Source of the DNA: Pseudarthrobacter enclensis
Lineage (GTDB): Bacteria > Actinomycetota > Actinomycetes > Actinomycetales > Micrococcaceae
Direction: 5' to 3'
Assembly: GCF_030811655.1 (NCBI RefSeq)
Contig: NZ_JAUSRE010000020.1
Location: forward strand, 43,207 to 107,206
DNA: 64,000 nt
The notes below the pieces were generated by a model. That model saw only the letters and a program-made list of their open reading frames with translations. It had not been told where the DNA came from and did not search any database. Shown one piece after another: positions 33,548 through 41,817 of this stretch. A program made the position numbers and the translations under genes. The stretch's first letter is position 1, and every line of letters starts with the position of its first letter.

Positions 33548-34825
33548 ATGCCGGGCAATACCCTCCCCCGCCGCACCGCCGGATCAACCCCAACTGTGCT
33601 GGGCCTGCGGCAAAACCTGGCGCAGTTCATGCTGCTGGTTGCCGTCAATGCCCTGGTAGGCGGCACCCTGGGGCAGGAACGCACCGTCCTGCCCCTGCTC
33701 GCGTCCCGGACCTTCCACCTGGACCTCTACACGGGTGCGCTGACCTACATCCTCGCCTTCGGCCTGTCCAAGGCAGCGATGAACTACTTCGCCGGGACGT
33801 TGTCCGACCGGTACGGCCGCAAGCCCGTCCTCATCGCGGGCTGGCTGGCCGCAGTGCCGGTCCCGCTTATGCTCATCTTCGGCCCGTCCTGGGGCTGGAT
33901 CGTGGCAGCCAACGTGCTGCTGGGCGTCAGCCAGGGCCTCACCTGGTCCACCGCCGTGATCATGAAAATGGACCTGGTGGGCCCCAAGCAGCGCGGCCTG
34001 GCCATGGGCTTTAACGAGGCAGCCGGCTACCTGGGCGTCGCCGTCACGGCCCTCGCCACCGGGTACCTCGCCACGGCCTATGGCCTCCGGCCCGCACCCT
34101 TCCTGTTGGGAGCCGCGTACATCGCCCTCGGCCTGGGCCTGACGGTCCTGGCCGTGAGGGAAACCCACCACCATGCCAGGGCGGAGGCCGCGCAGCATGC
34201 CAAGGGACGGGGCACCGCCCATGCCGGCCTCACCACCGGCCAGGTCTTCACCCTCACCAGCTTCAAGGACCGGTCGCTCTCTGCCGCGAGCCAGGCCGGC
34301 CTGGTCAACAACCTCAACGACGGCCTGGCCTGGGGCCTCTTCCCGGTCCTGTTCGCCGGTGCCGGGCTGGACCTTGGCCAGATCGGCATCCTGGCCGCCG
34401 CCTACCCCGCCGCCTGGGGCGCCGCTCAGCTGGTGACCGGCGCGGCCTCCGACCGGTGGGGCCGCAAATGGTTCATCGCGGCCGGCATGCTGGTCCAGGC
34501 AGGCGCCCTGGCAATCATCGCCTCAGCGCACGGCTTCGGGCCCTGGCTCGCCGCCGCCGTCGTGCTGGGCCTCGGTACCGCCATGGTCTACCCCACCCTG
34601 CTGGCCGCCATCGGCGATGTCGCCCACCCCACCTGGCGGGCCCGCTCAGTGGGGGTCTACCGGCTTTGGCGCGACGGCGGATTCGCCGTGGGTGCCCTCC
34701 TCTCCGGCGTCCTCGCCGACCTGTACGGGATCCCCACCGCGATCGCCGCCGTCGGGGTCCTCACCGCGGCCTCCGGCGTGGTGGTCGCCGTCAGGATGCG
34801 CGGGAATGACCACACGGCGGGATAG
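33548..34825 (+). CDS. Major facilitator superfamily transporter
   Basis: A 425-aa protein with about twelve hydrophobic segments. The loop 2-3 MFS motif appears as GTLSDRYGRKPVLIAG, and a second GAASDRWGRKWFIAAG lies in the C-half. CGGAG stands 7 nt before ATG 33548; an ATG at 33521 is also possible, but the frame far upstream only overlaps cstB. It follows the cst hairpin by 52 nt and could export a sulfur compound, but the substrate is not evident. Confidence 0.88.
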   Translation: MPGNTLPRRTAGSTPTVLGLRQNLAQFMLLVAVNALVGGTLGQERTVLPLLASRTFHLDLYTGALTYILAFGLSKAAMNYFAGTLSDRYGRKPVLIAGWLAAVPVPLMLIFGPSWGWIVAANVLLGVSQGLTWSTAVIMKMDLVGPKQRGLAMGFNEAAGYLGVAVTALATGYLATAYGLRPAPFLLGAAYIALGLGLTVLAVRETHHHARAEAAQHAKGRGTAHAGLTTGQVFTLTSFKDRSLSAASQAGLVNNLNDGLAWGLFPVLFAGAGLDLGQIGILAAAYPAAWGAAQLVTGAASDRWGRKWFIAAGMLVQAGALAIIASAHGFGPWLAAAVVLGLGTAMVYPTLLAAIGDVAHPTWRARSVGVYRLWRDGGFAVGALLSGVLADLYGIPTAIAAVGVLTAASGVVVAVRMRGNDHTAG

Positions 34826-34830
34826 ATCCT

Positions 34831-35073
34831 CTATCCGTGCCCGGCGACATACGTGACCAACCCGTCCACGGTGGCCACGGCGGGATAGTCGGCTTCCGGG
34901 ATATCCACGCCGGTGCTCTCCGCGATGACCTCCACCAGGCGGAGGAAGTCCAGCGAGTCCAGTTCCAGGTCCTGGCGCAGCCGTGCCCCGGGGGCCAGGT
35001 CTTCGGGTTCGACGTCGGGGGCTACTTTCCCGATCGCCGACTCCACCGCCTGGCGCGCGTCCTGTTCGTTCAC
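34831..35073 (-). CDS. Acyl carrier protein
   Basis: An 80-aa acidic four-helix protein. The phosphopantetheine site is S40 in LELDSLDFL. Net charge and length are typical of a free ACP. It is the last gene of the nine-gene minus-strand unit, after E2. A dedicated ACP beside a lipoyl-bearing E2 could supply octanoyl groups for lipoylation, or carry an acyl group made by the adenylate-forming enzyme; both are inference. Confidence 0.92.
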   Translation of the reverse strand: MNEQDARQAVESAIGKVAPDVEPEDLAPGARLRQDLELDSLDFLRLVEVIAESTGVDIPEADYPAVATVDGLVTYVAGHG

Positions 35074-35112
35074 GGCTCCTCCTCGTTCACGGGTCCAATG
35101 GTCACGGGCGGC

Positions 35113-36570
35113 TCACAGCCTGTCCGGTGCCTGCAGCAGTTCGTCGATGCGGCCCAGGAAACGTCCGCCGCGCAGCCCGTCGCTCACCCGGTGGTCCGCG
35201 GACAGCGTGGCGATGGCCGCCTGCCGGATGCCGAGCATCCCGTTGTGCGCCCACGGCTGTTCCAGGACCTTGCCGAAGCCCACCATGGCCACCTGCGGCG
35301 GATAGATCACCCCGTACACGCTTTCGACGCCGAGATCGCCCAGGTTGGTGACGGTGATGGTGGGGTCCGCCATCTCCGCACGCTGCAGGCGGCCCGCCCT
35401 GGCGCGGGCCACCAGGTCGCGGAGCTGGTCCATGAGCTCATCGAGGGTCAGGGTGTCGGCGTCGTGCAGGGCAGGGGCCACCAGGCCGCCGTGCCGCAGG
35501 GCCACCGCCACGCCCAGGTGCACCGCGCTGCTGGGTTGGAAGGCACCCTTGGCGAAGAAGCCGTTCATGTCCGGCACCTCCTTGGCCGCGAGCGCGGTGG
35601 CCTTCAGCAGCAGGGCGGACGGCACCAGCCGCGCTGAGACCGGCCGCTGCTGGTTGGCGGCCTGCATCCACGCCATCGCTGCCGCGAGATCCAGGGTGGT
35701 GGAGAGGTAGTAGTGCGGGATGTCCTTCTTGGACCGGGACATCAGGGCCCCGATGGCCTGCCGCAGGCTCTCCGCCTTGCTGCCGGCTTCCCTGCGGCCG
35801 CGCCGGGGCGCTTCCTGCGGCTCCACGTGTTCCGGTGCTGCTGGTTCCGATGGTTCCGCGGCTTCCGACGGCGGTGCTTCCGCCGGCTTCTCCGCGCTAA
35901 CCGGGGCGGCCGGCTGCCCCCTGGGCGGGACGGCAGAGAGCACGTCGTCCTCGGTCACCGCTCCCCCGGGGCCAGTGCCCGCGATGCCCTGAAGGTCCAC
36001 GCCAAGTTCCGCGGCCAGGCGCCGGGCCAGCGGCGAGGACCGGACGCGGCGCGTTTCGGCGGGTGTGGGGCGGGCTTCGGGCTGCTCTTCCTCCTTGCGT
36101 GGAGGCGCCCCGGTGACGGACGGAGCCGCCGCGCGTTCGACGTCGGCCCTGGTCACTTCGCCGCCGGGACCGCTGCCGCTGATGCGTCCGACGTCGACCC
36201 CCAGCGTGTGCGCAAGGTGCCGGACCGGCGGCGGGACCTTTGCGCCCGGCTCCGGAAGGCCGCCCGCGGCACGCGGGTGTGGGGCGGGCGGCGGTTCGGG
36301 TGGCGGCGCTTTCGAGGGGGGCGGGACTTCGGCGGGGGTGGCGGTGATCCGGGCGATGGGGGTGCCCACGTCCACGGTGTCGCCGATGTCCACCAGGAAC
36401 TCGGCCAGCACGCCCTCCTGGAACGACTCGATATCCATGACGGTCTTGTCGGTGTCCACGGCGGCCACCAGGTCGCCCTTGTGGATGTAGTCCCCGGGTT
36501 TGACCAGCCACTCCACCACCTTGCCGTGCTCCATATCCGCGCCCAGGGACGGCATCCGGAACTCAGCCAC
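35113..36570 (-). CDS. 2-oxoacid dehydrogenase E2 (dihydrolipoamide acyltransferase) with two peripheral-subunit-binding domains
   Basis: A 485-aa E2. One lipoyl domain (about 1-78) with K42 in DTDKTVMDIES. Two E3-binding domains follow, VRHLAHTLGVDVGRISGSGPGG and SSPLARRLAAELGVDLQGIAGTGPGG, separated by a Pro-rich linker. The C-terminal catalytic domain ends with DHRVSDG. Start GTG 36570 (VAEFRMPSLG) overlaps the E1beta stop by 8 nt. No E3 gene is in the cluster, so it must use one from elsewhere. Substrate (pyruvate, acetoin or branched) is not resolved. Confidence 0.92.
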   Translation of the reverse strand: MAEFRMPSLGADMEHGKVVEWLVKPGDYIHKGDLVAAVDTDKTVMDIESFQEGVLAEFLVDIGDTVDVGTPIARITATPAEVPPPSKAPPPEPPPAPHPRAAGGLPEPGAKVPPPVRHLAHTLGVDVGRISGSGPGGEVTRADVERAAAPSVTGAPPRKEEEQPEARPTPAETRRVRSSPLARRLAAELGVDLQGIAGTGPGGAVTEDDVLSAVPPRGQPAAPVSAEKPAEAPPSEAAEPSEPAAPEHVEPQEAPRRGRREAGSKAESLRQAIGALMSRSKKDIPHYYLSTTLDLAAAMAWMQAANQQRPVSARLVPSALLLKATALAAKEVPDMNGFFAKGAFQPSSAVHLGVAVALRHGGLVAPALHDADTLTLDELMDQLRDLVARARAGRLQRAEMADPTITVTNLGDLGVESVYGVIYPPQVAMVGFGKVLEQPWAHNGMLGIRQAAIATLSADHRVSDGLRGGRFLGRIDELLQAPDRL

Positions 36571-37543
36571 CGGCGCCCACGGCCCTTCGGGCGCCGGCCA
36601 TGATCCGCTCCACCGACGGCAGCGCTGCCTGCTCCAGGTGCTTGGCGTACGGGACGGGGACCTCTGCGCTGCACACCCGCTCCACCGGCGCGTCCAGGTC
36701 GTAGAAGGCCTTCTCCGCGATCCTGGCCGTGATCTCCGCGGAGATGCTGCCGCTGCGCCAGCCCTCGTCCACCACCTCGGCCCGGTGCGTCCTGGCCACG
36801 CTGTCCAGGATGGTGTGTTCATCGAGCGGGCGGAGGCTCCGCAGGTCGATCACCTCGGCCTCGATGCCCTCGCCGGCCAGCTGTTCCGCGGCGTCCAGCA
36901 CCATGGGCAGCGTCCCGCCATACGTGATGAGCGTCAGGGCGTCCCCGTGCCGCAGGACCGCGGCCTTGGCGATGTCCACCGCGCCGGCGTCGTCGTCGAT
37001 CTCCCCCGCCACGTTGTACAGCGAGCCGTGCTCGAAAATCAGCACGGGGTCCGGGTCCTGCAGCGAGGTCCACAGCATGCCGCGGGCGTCCGCCAGGGTG
37101 GCCGGGGCCAGGATCCGCAGGCCCGGGATGTGCGCGTACCAGCCCTCCAGGCTGTGCGAGTGCTGCGCGCCCAGCTGCCGGCCCGCGCCGGTGGTCATCC
37201 GGATGACGATGGGCACGTTGAACTGGCCGCCGGACATGTGCAGCAAGGTGGCGGCGTTGTTGATGATCTGGTCCAGGGCCAGCAGGCTGAAATTGACGGT
37301 CATGATTTCGACGATGGGACGCATGCCGCCCAGCGCCGCGCCGATCCCGGCTCCCACGAAGCCGGATTCGGAGAGCGGGGTATCGCGGATCCGTTCCGGC
37401 CCGAACTCCTCCAGCAGCCCAAGGCTGACGGCGAAGCTGCCGCCGTACCGGCCCACGTCCTCGCCCATGAGGAACACCCGATCGTCGCGCTGCATGGCGT
37501 CGCGGAGGGCCGCGCGCATGGCTTCCCGGTACGTGGTTTTCAT
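36563..37543 (-). CDS. 2-oxoacid/acetoin dehydrogenase E1 component, beta subunit
   Basis: A 326-aa E1beta: TYREAMRAALRDAMQRDDRVFLMGEDVGRYGGSF is the family start and LLHMSGGQFNVPIVIRMTTGAGRQLGAQHSHSLEG the central block. Closest in pattern to acetoin and pyruvate dehydrogenase beta subunits. The start ATG overlaps the E1alpha stop by 4 nt. The frame is open further upstream but there it lies inside E1alpha. Confidence 0.94.
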   Translation of the reverse strand: MKTTYREAMRAALRDAMQRDDRVFLMGEDVGRYGGSFAVSLGLLEEFGPERIRDTPLSESGFVGAGIGAALGGMRPIVEIMTVNFSLLALDQIINNAATLLHMSGGQFNVPIVIRMTTGAGRQLGAQHSHSLEGWYAHIPGLRILAPATLADARGMLWTSLQDPDPVLIFEHGSLYNVAGEIDDDAGAVDIAKAAVLRHGDALTLITYGGTLPMVLDAAEQLAGEGIEAEVIDLRSLRPLDEHTILDSVARTHRAEVVDEGWRSGSISAEITARIAEKAFYDLDAPVERVCSAEVPVPYAKHLEQAALPSVERIMAGARRAVGAGG

Positions 37544-38607
37544 CCTGCTGCCCTGCCTTTCCCTGTCGCCTCTGGATTGCCTGTCGCCTCTGCATTCCCT
37601 GTCCCGCCGTTGCCGTCGTCCGGCCGGTCGCTGTAGACGAACCGGAGCAGTTCGGACACCGGTTCCGGCGTCCCGTTTTCGGCGAATCCGACGGCGGTGC
37701 TGATCTCCGCCTCCACGTCCGCCTGCAGCGCGGTCCAGTCCTCCGCCGGCAGCTGTCCCGCCGCCTCCATGGCGCCCTGCAGCAGGCTGATGGGATCGCG
37801 TTCCATCCACTGCGCCACCTCGGACTTTTCCCGGTACAGCTCGGGATCGAACATGGAGTGGGCGCGGAAGCGGTAGGTGCGCAGTTCCAGGAAGTGGGGC
37901 CCGCCGCCGGACCTCACGGCATCCACGGCGCGCCGGGCGGCCTCCTCGACGGCGAGCACGTCCATGCCGTCCACCGCCCACGCAGGGATCTCGTACGCGG
38001 CGGCCTTGAGCGCGATGTCCGTCTGGGATTCGGAGCGGCCCAGGGCGGTTCCCATCGCGTAGAGGTTGTTCTCGCAGCAGAACAGCACCGGCAGCTGCCA
38101 CAGCGCGGCCAGGTTCATGCTTTCGTGGAACTCCCCTTCGGCCACCGCGCCTTCGCCGAAGAAGCACACGGTCACCCGTTGGCGCCCGGCCATCCGGTCC
38201 GCGAGTGCCAGCCCGACGGCGAGTGGCAGGCCGCCGGCCACGATCGCGTTTCCGCCGTAAAAGCGGGTGGCGGCGTCGAACAGGTGCATGGAACCGCCGC
38301 GGCCCCTGCAGCAGCCCTCGGCATGGCCGTACATTTCGGCCAGGATGGCTCCCGCCGAGACGCCGCGGAGGAGGGCGTGCCCGTGTTCGCGGTAGGTGGC
38401 CACCACGGCGTCATCGGGTGCCAGAGTTTCCATGACCCCCGCGGCCACGGCTTCCTCGCCGATGTAGACGTGCAGGAAACCGCGGATCTTGGCCGCGCTG
38501 TAGAGCTCGATGCACTTTTCCTCCAGCCGGCGCACCCGCAGCATCTGCCGCAGGAGGTGCAGGGCATGTCCGGCGTCCGGGACGCCCTGGTTCTTGAGGC
38601 CGGTCAT
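37540..38607 (-). CDS. 2-oxoacid/acetoin dehydrogenase E1 component, alpha subunit
   Basis: A 355-aa thiamine-diphosphate enzyme subunit. The ThDP motif runs GEGAVAEGEFHESMNLAALW to CENNLYAMGT. HLFDAATRFYGGNAIVAGGLPLAVGLALA and TYRFRAHSMFDPELYR are standard E1alpha blocks. The C-terminal 30 residues contain near-repeats GNAEATGNPEATGKG, from an ACA/GCCT-like duplication in the DNA. Overlaps the ligase gene by 4 nt. Confidence 0.94.
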   Translation of the reverse strand: MTGLKNQGVPDAGHALHLLRQMLRVRRLEEKCIELYSAAKIRGFLHVYIGEEAVAAGVMETLAPDDAVVATYREHGHALLRGVSAGAILAEMYGHAEGCCRGRGGSMHLFDAATRFYGGNAIVAGGLPLAVGLALADRMAGRQRVTVCFFGEGAVAEGEFHESMNLAALWQLPVLFCCENNLYAMGTALGRSESQTDIALKAAAYEIPAWAVDGMDVLAVEEAARRAVDAVRSGGGPHFLELRTYRFRAHSMFDPELYREKSEVAQWMERDPISLLQGAMEAAGQLPAEDWTALQADVEAEISTAVGFAENGTPEPVSELLRFVYSDRPDDGNGGTGNAEATGNPEATGKGRAAG

Positions 38608-40454
38608 GGCCGGTCCTGCCTTGCCGCGGCCGGCGCTGCCGGGGATTCCAGGGTGGAGGTATCGCCTTCCGGCAGCCCGAGCTCACGGGCTTTCAGCAGC
38701 CGGCGGAGGATCTTGCCGCTGCGGGTCTTGGGCAGGGTGGTGGTGAAGTCCAGCAGCCGGGGTGCCACCGCGGCGCCCAGCCGTTTCCGTGCGAAGCCGA
38801 TGATGTCCAACTGGAGGTCCTCGCTGGGCTCATGGCCGGCCTTGAGTTCCACGAAGGCCTTGACCACTTCGCCGGCCACGGGGTCGGGCACCCCGATCAC
38901 TCCTGCCTCGGCCACGGCCGGGTGCTCCATGAGGCAGCTCTCCACTTCAAAGGGGCCGATCAGGTGGCCGGAGGACTTGATGACGTCGTCGCCGCGGCCA
39001 ACGAACCAGAAGTAGCCGTCGCCGTCGCGCTTTGCCAGGTCCCCCGTCAGGTACCAGCCGCCCGCGAAGCAGCGGCGGTACCGCTCCTCCTCGTTGAGGT
39101 AGCCGCGGAACATGGACGGCCAGCCGGGGCGCAGCGCCAGCTCCCCCATGGTGTCCGGGTCGGTGACCAGGACAGCCTGGCCGTCATTGATGACCGCCTT
39201 GCCGTCGGCGTCCCGCGCCACAAGCGCCGCCTCGATGCCCGGCAGCGGGCGGCCCATGGAACCGGGCCGGATGTCCATGGCCGGATAGTTGGCGATCATG
39301 ATTCCGCCGGTTTCGGTCTGCCACCAGTTGTCATGCACGGGCAGGCCCAGGACCTCCTGGCCCCACACCACGGCCTCCGGGTTCAACGGTTCCCCCACGC
39401 TGGCGATGAACCGCAGCGCGGAGAGGTCATGCCCCGCAGCGCGCTCCGCGCCGGCCTTCATGAGCATCCGCAGCGCCGTGGGTGCGGTGTACCAGATGGT
39501 GACGTGCTGCCCGGCGAGGATCCGGTACCAGCGGTCCGCGTCCAGTTCCTCCTCATCCACAATGGCGGTGACCCCGTGCACCAGCGGCGCGATGATGCCG
39601 TAGGACGTCCCGGTCACCCAGCCCGGATCCGCAGTGCACCAGTAGACGTCGTCCGGGTGCAGGTCCAGCGCGAAGCGGCCCGTGGCGTAGTGTGCGGCCA
39701 CGGCATCATGGACGTGGATGGCGCCTTTCGGGGTGCCGGTGGTGCCGCTGGTGAAGTGCAGCAGAGCCATGTCCTCCGGCTGGGTGTCCGCGATCTCCTC
39801 GACGGGGTCCACCTGGGACAGGAGCGCTGCCAGGTCCAGGGTTCCGGGTTCGGCGGGTACATGTTCCCCGCCGCCGTCCGCGTCCACGAGCAGGACGTGG
39901 CGGAGGTCCGGAAGGGAGTCCCGCACGGGCGCCACCTTCCTGCGGTACAGCGCCCTTGTGGTCACCAGCACCCGCCCGCTCCCCAGGTGCAGCCGCTGCC
40001 GCACGGGTTCGGGACCGAAGGCGGAAAAGAGCGGGCAGAAGACGCTGCCGTTCTTGAAGGTGCCAAGGACCGCCACATACAGCTCCGGGCTGCGGCCCAG
40101 CAGCGAGAACACGCGTTCGCCGCGCCCCACGCCCAGGCTCCGCAGCACTGAGGCGAACCTCCCGGACGCCTCCGCAAGGTCACCGTAGCTCAGGGACCGG
40201 GTGCCGCCGTCGGCCCTTACGAAGCGCAGCGCCTCCTTGGCGCCGCGGCCTTCCGCCACGTGGCGGTCCACGGCCTCGTAACCGATGTTCAGGCCCCGGC
40301 CGCCCGGCAACCCGGCCAGCGCCTGCCGCGCCTGGTCCCAGCTGAAGTCCCTGCGCGCGGCGTCGTAGTCCAGCAGGTTTGGCTGCACCGGGAAGGCGGC
40401 CACGTTCTTGGTGATGGCAGGCCAGCGGGTGGAACCCTCAACTCCTGTGGTCAT
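38604..40454 (-). CDS. acsA: Acetyl-CoA-synthetase-like adenylate-forming ligase
   Basis: A 616-aa acyl-CoA synthetase. The AMP motif is TSGTTGTPKGAIHVHD, with WWQTETGG, GWYLTGDLAKRDGDGYFWFVGRGDD, and the acetylatable Lys in KTRSGKILRRL near the C-terminus. It is a little shorter than the canonical 650-aa Acs but carries the AcsA-type TADPGWVTGTSYGI. ATG 40454 is used. In a unit with E1/E2 it could interconvert acetate and acetyl-CoA, or activate another short acid. Confidence 0.92.
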   Translation of the reverse strand: MTTGVEGSTRWPAITKNVAAFPVQPNLLDYDAARRDFSWDQARQALAGLPGGRGLNIGYEAVDRHVAEGRGAKEALRFVRADGGTRSLSYGDLAEASGRFASVLRSLGVGRGERVFSLLGRSPELYVAVLGTFKNGSVFCPLFSAFGPEPVRQRLHLGSGRVLVTTRALYRRKVAPVRDSLPDLRHVLLVDADGGGEHVPAEPGTLDLAALLSQVDPVEEIADTQPEDMALLHFTSGTTGTPKGAIHVHDAVAAHYATGRFALDLHPDDVYWCTADPGWVTGTSYGIIAPLVHGVTAIVDEEELDADRWYRILAGQHVTIWYTAPTALRMLMKAGAERAAGHDLSALRFIASVGEPLNPEAVVWGQEVLGLPVHDNWWQTETGGIMIANYPAMDIRPGSMGRPLPGIEAALVARDADGKAVINDGQAVLVTDPDTMGELALRPGWPSMFRGYLNEEERYRRCFAGGWYLTGDLAKRDGDGYFWFVGRGDDVIKSSGHLIGPFEVESCLMEHPAVAEAGVIGVPDPVAGEVVKAFVELKAGHEPSEDLQLDIIGFARKRLGAAVAPRLLDFTTTLPKTRSGKILRRLLKARELGLPEGDTSTLESPAAPAAARQDRP

Positions 40455-40473
40455 GGCGCTCCTCCGGTCATGG

Positions 40474-41817
40474 CTAGAAGCCCGTGGGCTCGGTCTCCAG
40501 CTCGGGTTCACCGGGCTGGTATTCGTGGTGCAGCGGCCGCAACGACTCGGTCCGCGGATGCCAGAACAGTGCGTCGTAGCGTTCCCCCATCCGGGTGGGC
40601 ACGTAGTTGCCCCTCTCCCGGTGCGGGTTGTACACCACCCCGATAGCCCGGTGGCCGCGCCAGGACTCCAGCCACGGCCCGGTCCTGTCCGGGCCGAACA
40701 CCAGGACCGCCGGCTCCCGAAGCGCCTCATTGAGGAGCTCCTCGTGGCTTCCGTGGACAGCGGCCGGAACGTCCATCACCCATTCCGGGGAGCCCCAGGA
40801 CTCGGCGGCGGTGACTGACCCGGCGTAGGAGGCGAACCCGGCCAGTACCACCTCGCCAGGGTGCCGCTGGCGGACCAGCTGGCCGATGTTGACCATGCCG
40901 TCGCGGGCCATGTCCGTGGCCCGGGCGTCCCCCACGTGCGTGTTGTGCGCCCACACCAGGCCCTTCGATTCCGGCCCGTGGTGCCGGGCGAGCCGGTCGA
41001 TGGTGTCACTCATGTGGTGGTCGCGGATGTTCCAGGACTGTTGGTCGCCGCGCACCATGGTGCGGTAGTAGCGTTCGGCGTTGGTGGCCACGATGGCGTT
41101 CTGGATGGCGTCGAAGGCGGCCGGGTCGTCCTGCATCCGGTGCAGTGTCCGCCGCCGTACTTCGGCCAGCAGTGCCACCACGTCCGCTTCACAGGACTGC
41201 GGCACAAGACGGTTGCTCAGGGCATACCGCTGCGGGTCCTCGCGGAACGGGATGAAGCAGTGCCACGCGTGCAGCGCCGCCGGAAGCGCCTCGCTGGCGT
41301 TCTCCTCCAGCCACGAGAAGATTTCCCGCAGTGAATCCCAGAGCGAGTACACGTCAAGGCCATAGAAGCCCGTCCGCTGGTGTTCCGGCAGGCGCAGGTT
41401 CCATTTCCGGAGCCACTCAAGGAATTCGGCCACCTCCTGGTTGGCCCACATCCAGGTGGGCCAACGTTCAAAACCGGCCAGCAGTTGGCGGGCGTCCATG
41501 TCCTGGCCGGTTTCCCCCCTGACCCAGCGGTTGATGCGCCAGCAGTCCGGCCAGTCGCCCTCCACGCCGATCCAGGTGAAGCCGTACTCCTCAATGAGCC
41601 GCCGGCTGAGCAGGGCCCGCCAGTGGTAGTACTCCCGGGTGCCGTGCGATGCCTCGCCCAGGCAGACGAAGCGGGCCGGGGCAGCGAGGCGGACGAGGGG
41701 TTCCAGGTCGTCAGCGGTGGCGAGCGGGTGGGCGAGGCTGCGGATCTGGGCGGCTTCGGCAGCACGTTCGGCGGGGGGCTCGGCCCACCGGCCGCCGGTG
41801 TCGCGGGAGGCGTTCAT
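40474..41817 (-). CDS. Erythromycin-esterase-like protein (Rv2030c-type)
   Basis: A 447-aa protein of the EreA/ChaN-like fold. VCLGEASHGTREYYHWRALLSRRLIEEYG holds the conserved E and H, and GVEGDWPDCWRINRWVRG, YGLDVYSLWDSL and VWAHNTHVGDARATDM are further family blocks. True Ere enzymes hydrolyse macrolide lactones, but most actinobacterial members, including the M. tuberculosis Rv2030c domain in the DosR regulon, have no shown antibiotic role. Overlaps the fusion gene by 4 nt. Confidence 0.88.
   Translation of the reverse strand: MNASRDTGGRWAEPPAERAAEAAQIRSLAHPLATADDLEPLVRLAAPARFVCLGEASHGTREYYHWRALLSRRLIEEYGFTWIGVEGDWPDCWRINRWVRGETGQDMDARQLLAGFERWPTWMWANQEVAEFLEWLRKWNLRLPEHQRTGFYGLDVYSLWDSLREIFSWLEENASEALPAALHAWHCFIPFREDPQRYALSNRLVPQSCEADVVALLAEVRRRTLHRMQDDPAAFDAIQNAIVATNAERYYRTMVRGDQQSWNIRDHHMSDTIDRLARHHGPESKGLVWAHNTHVGDARATDMARDGMVNIGQLVRQRHPGEVVLAGFASYAGSVTAAESWGSPEWVMDVPAAVHGSHEELLNEALREPAVLVFGPDRTGPWLESWRGHRAIGVVYNPHRERGNYVPTRMGERYDALFWHPRTESLRPLHHEYQPGEPELETEPTGF

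Noticed and set aside
37550..37630. Tandem coding repeats at the E1alpha 3' end as a mobile or regulatory repeat
   Set aside because: Short imperfect duplications (GNAEATGNPEATG) in a disordered tail; best explained by slippage within the gene.
40474..41817. Macrolide resistance gene (true erythromycin esterase)
   Set aside because: It has the fold, but its operon and closest described context are stress or dormancy genes. Resistance cannot be claimed from sequence.
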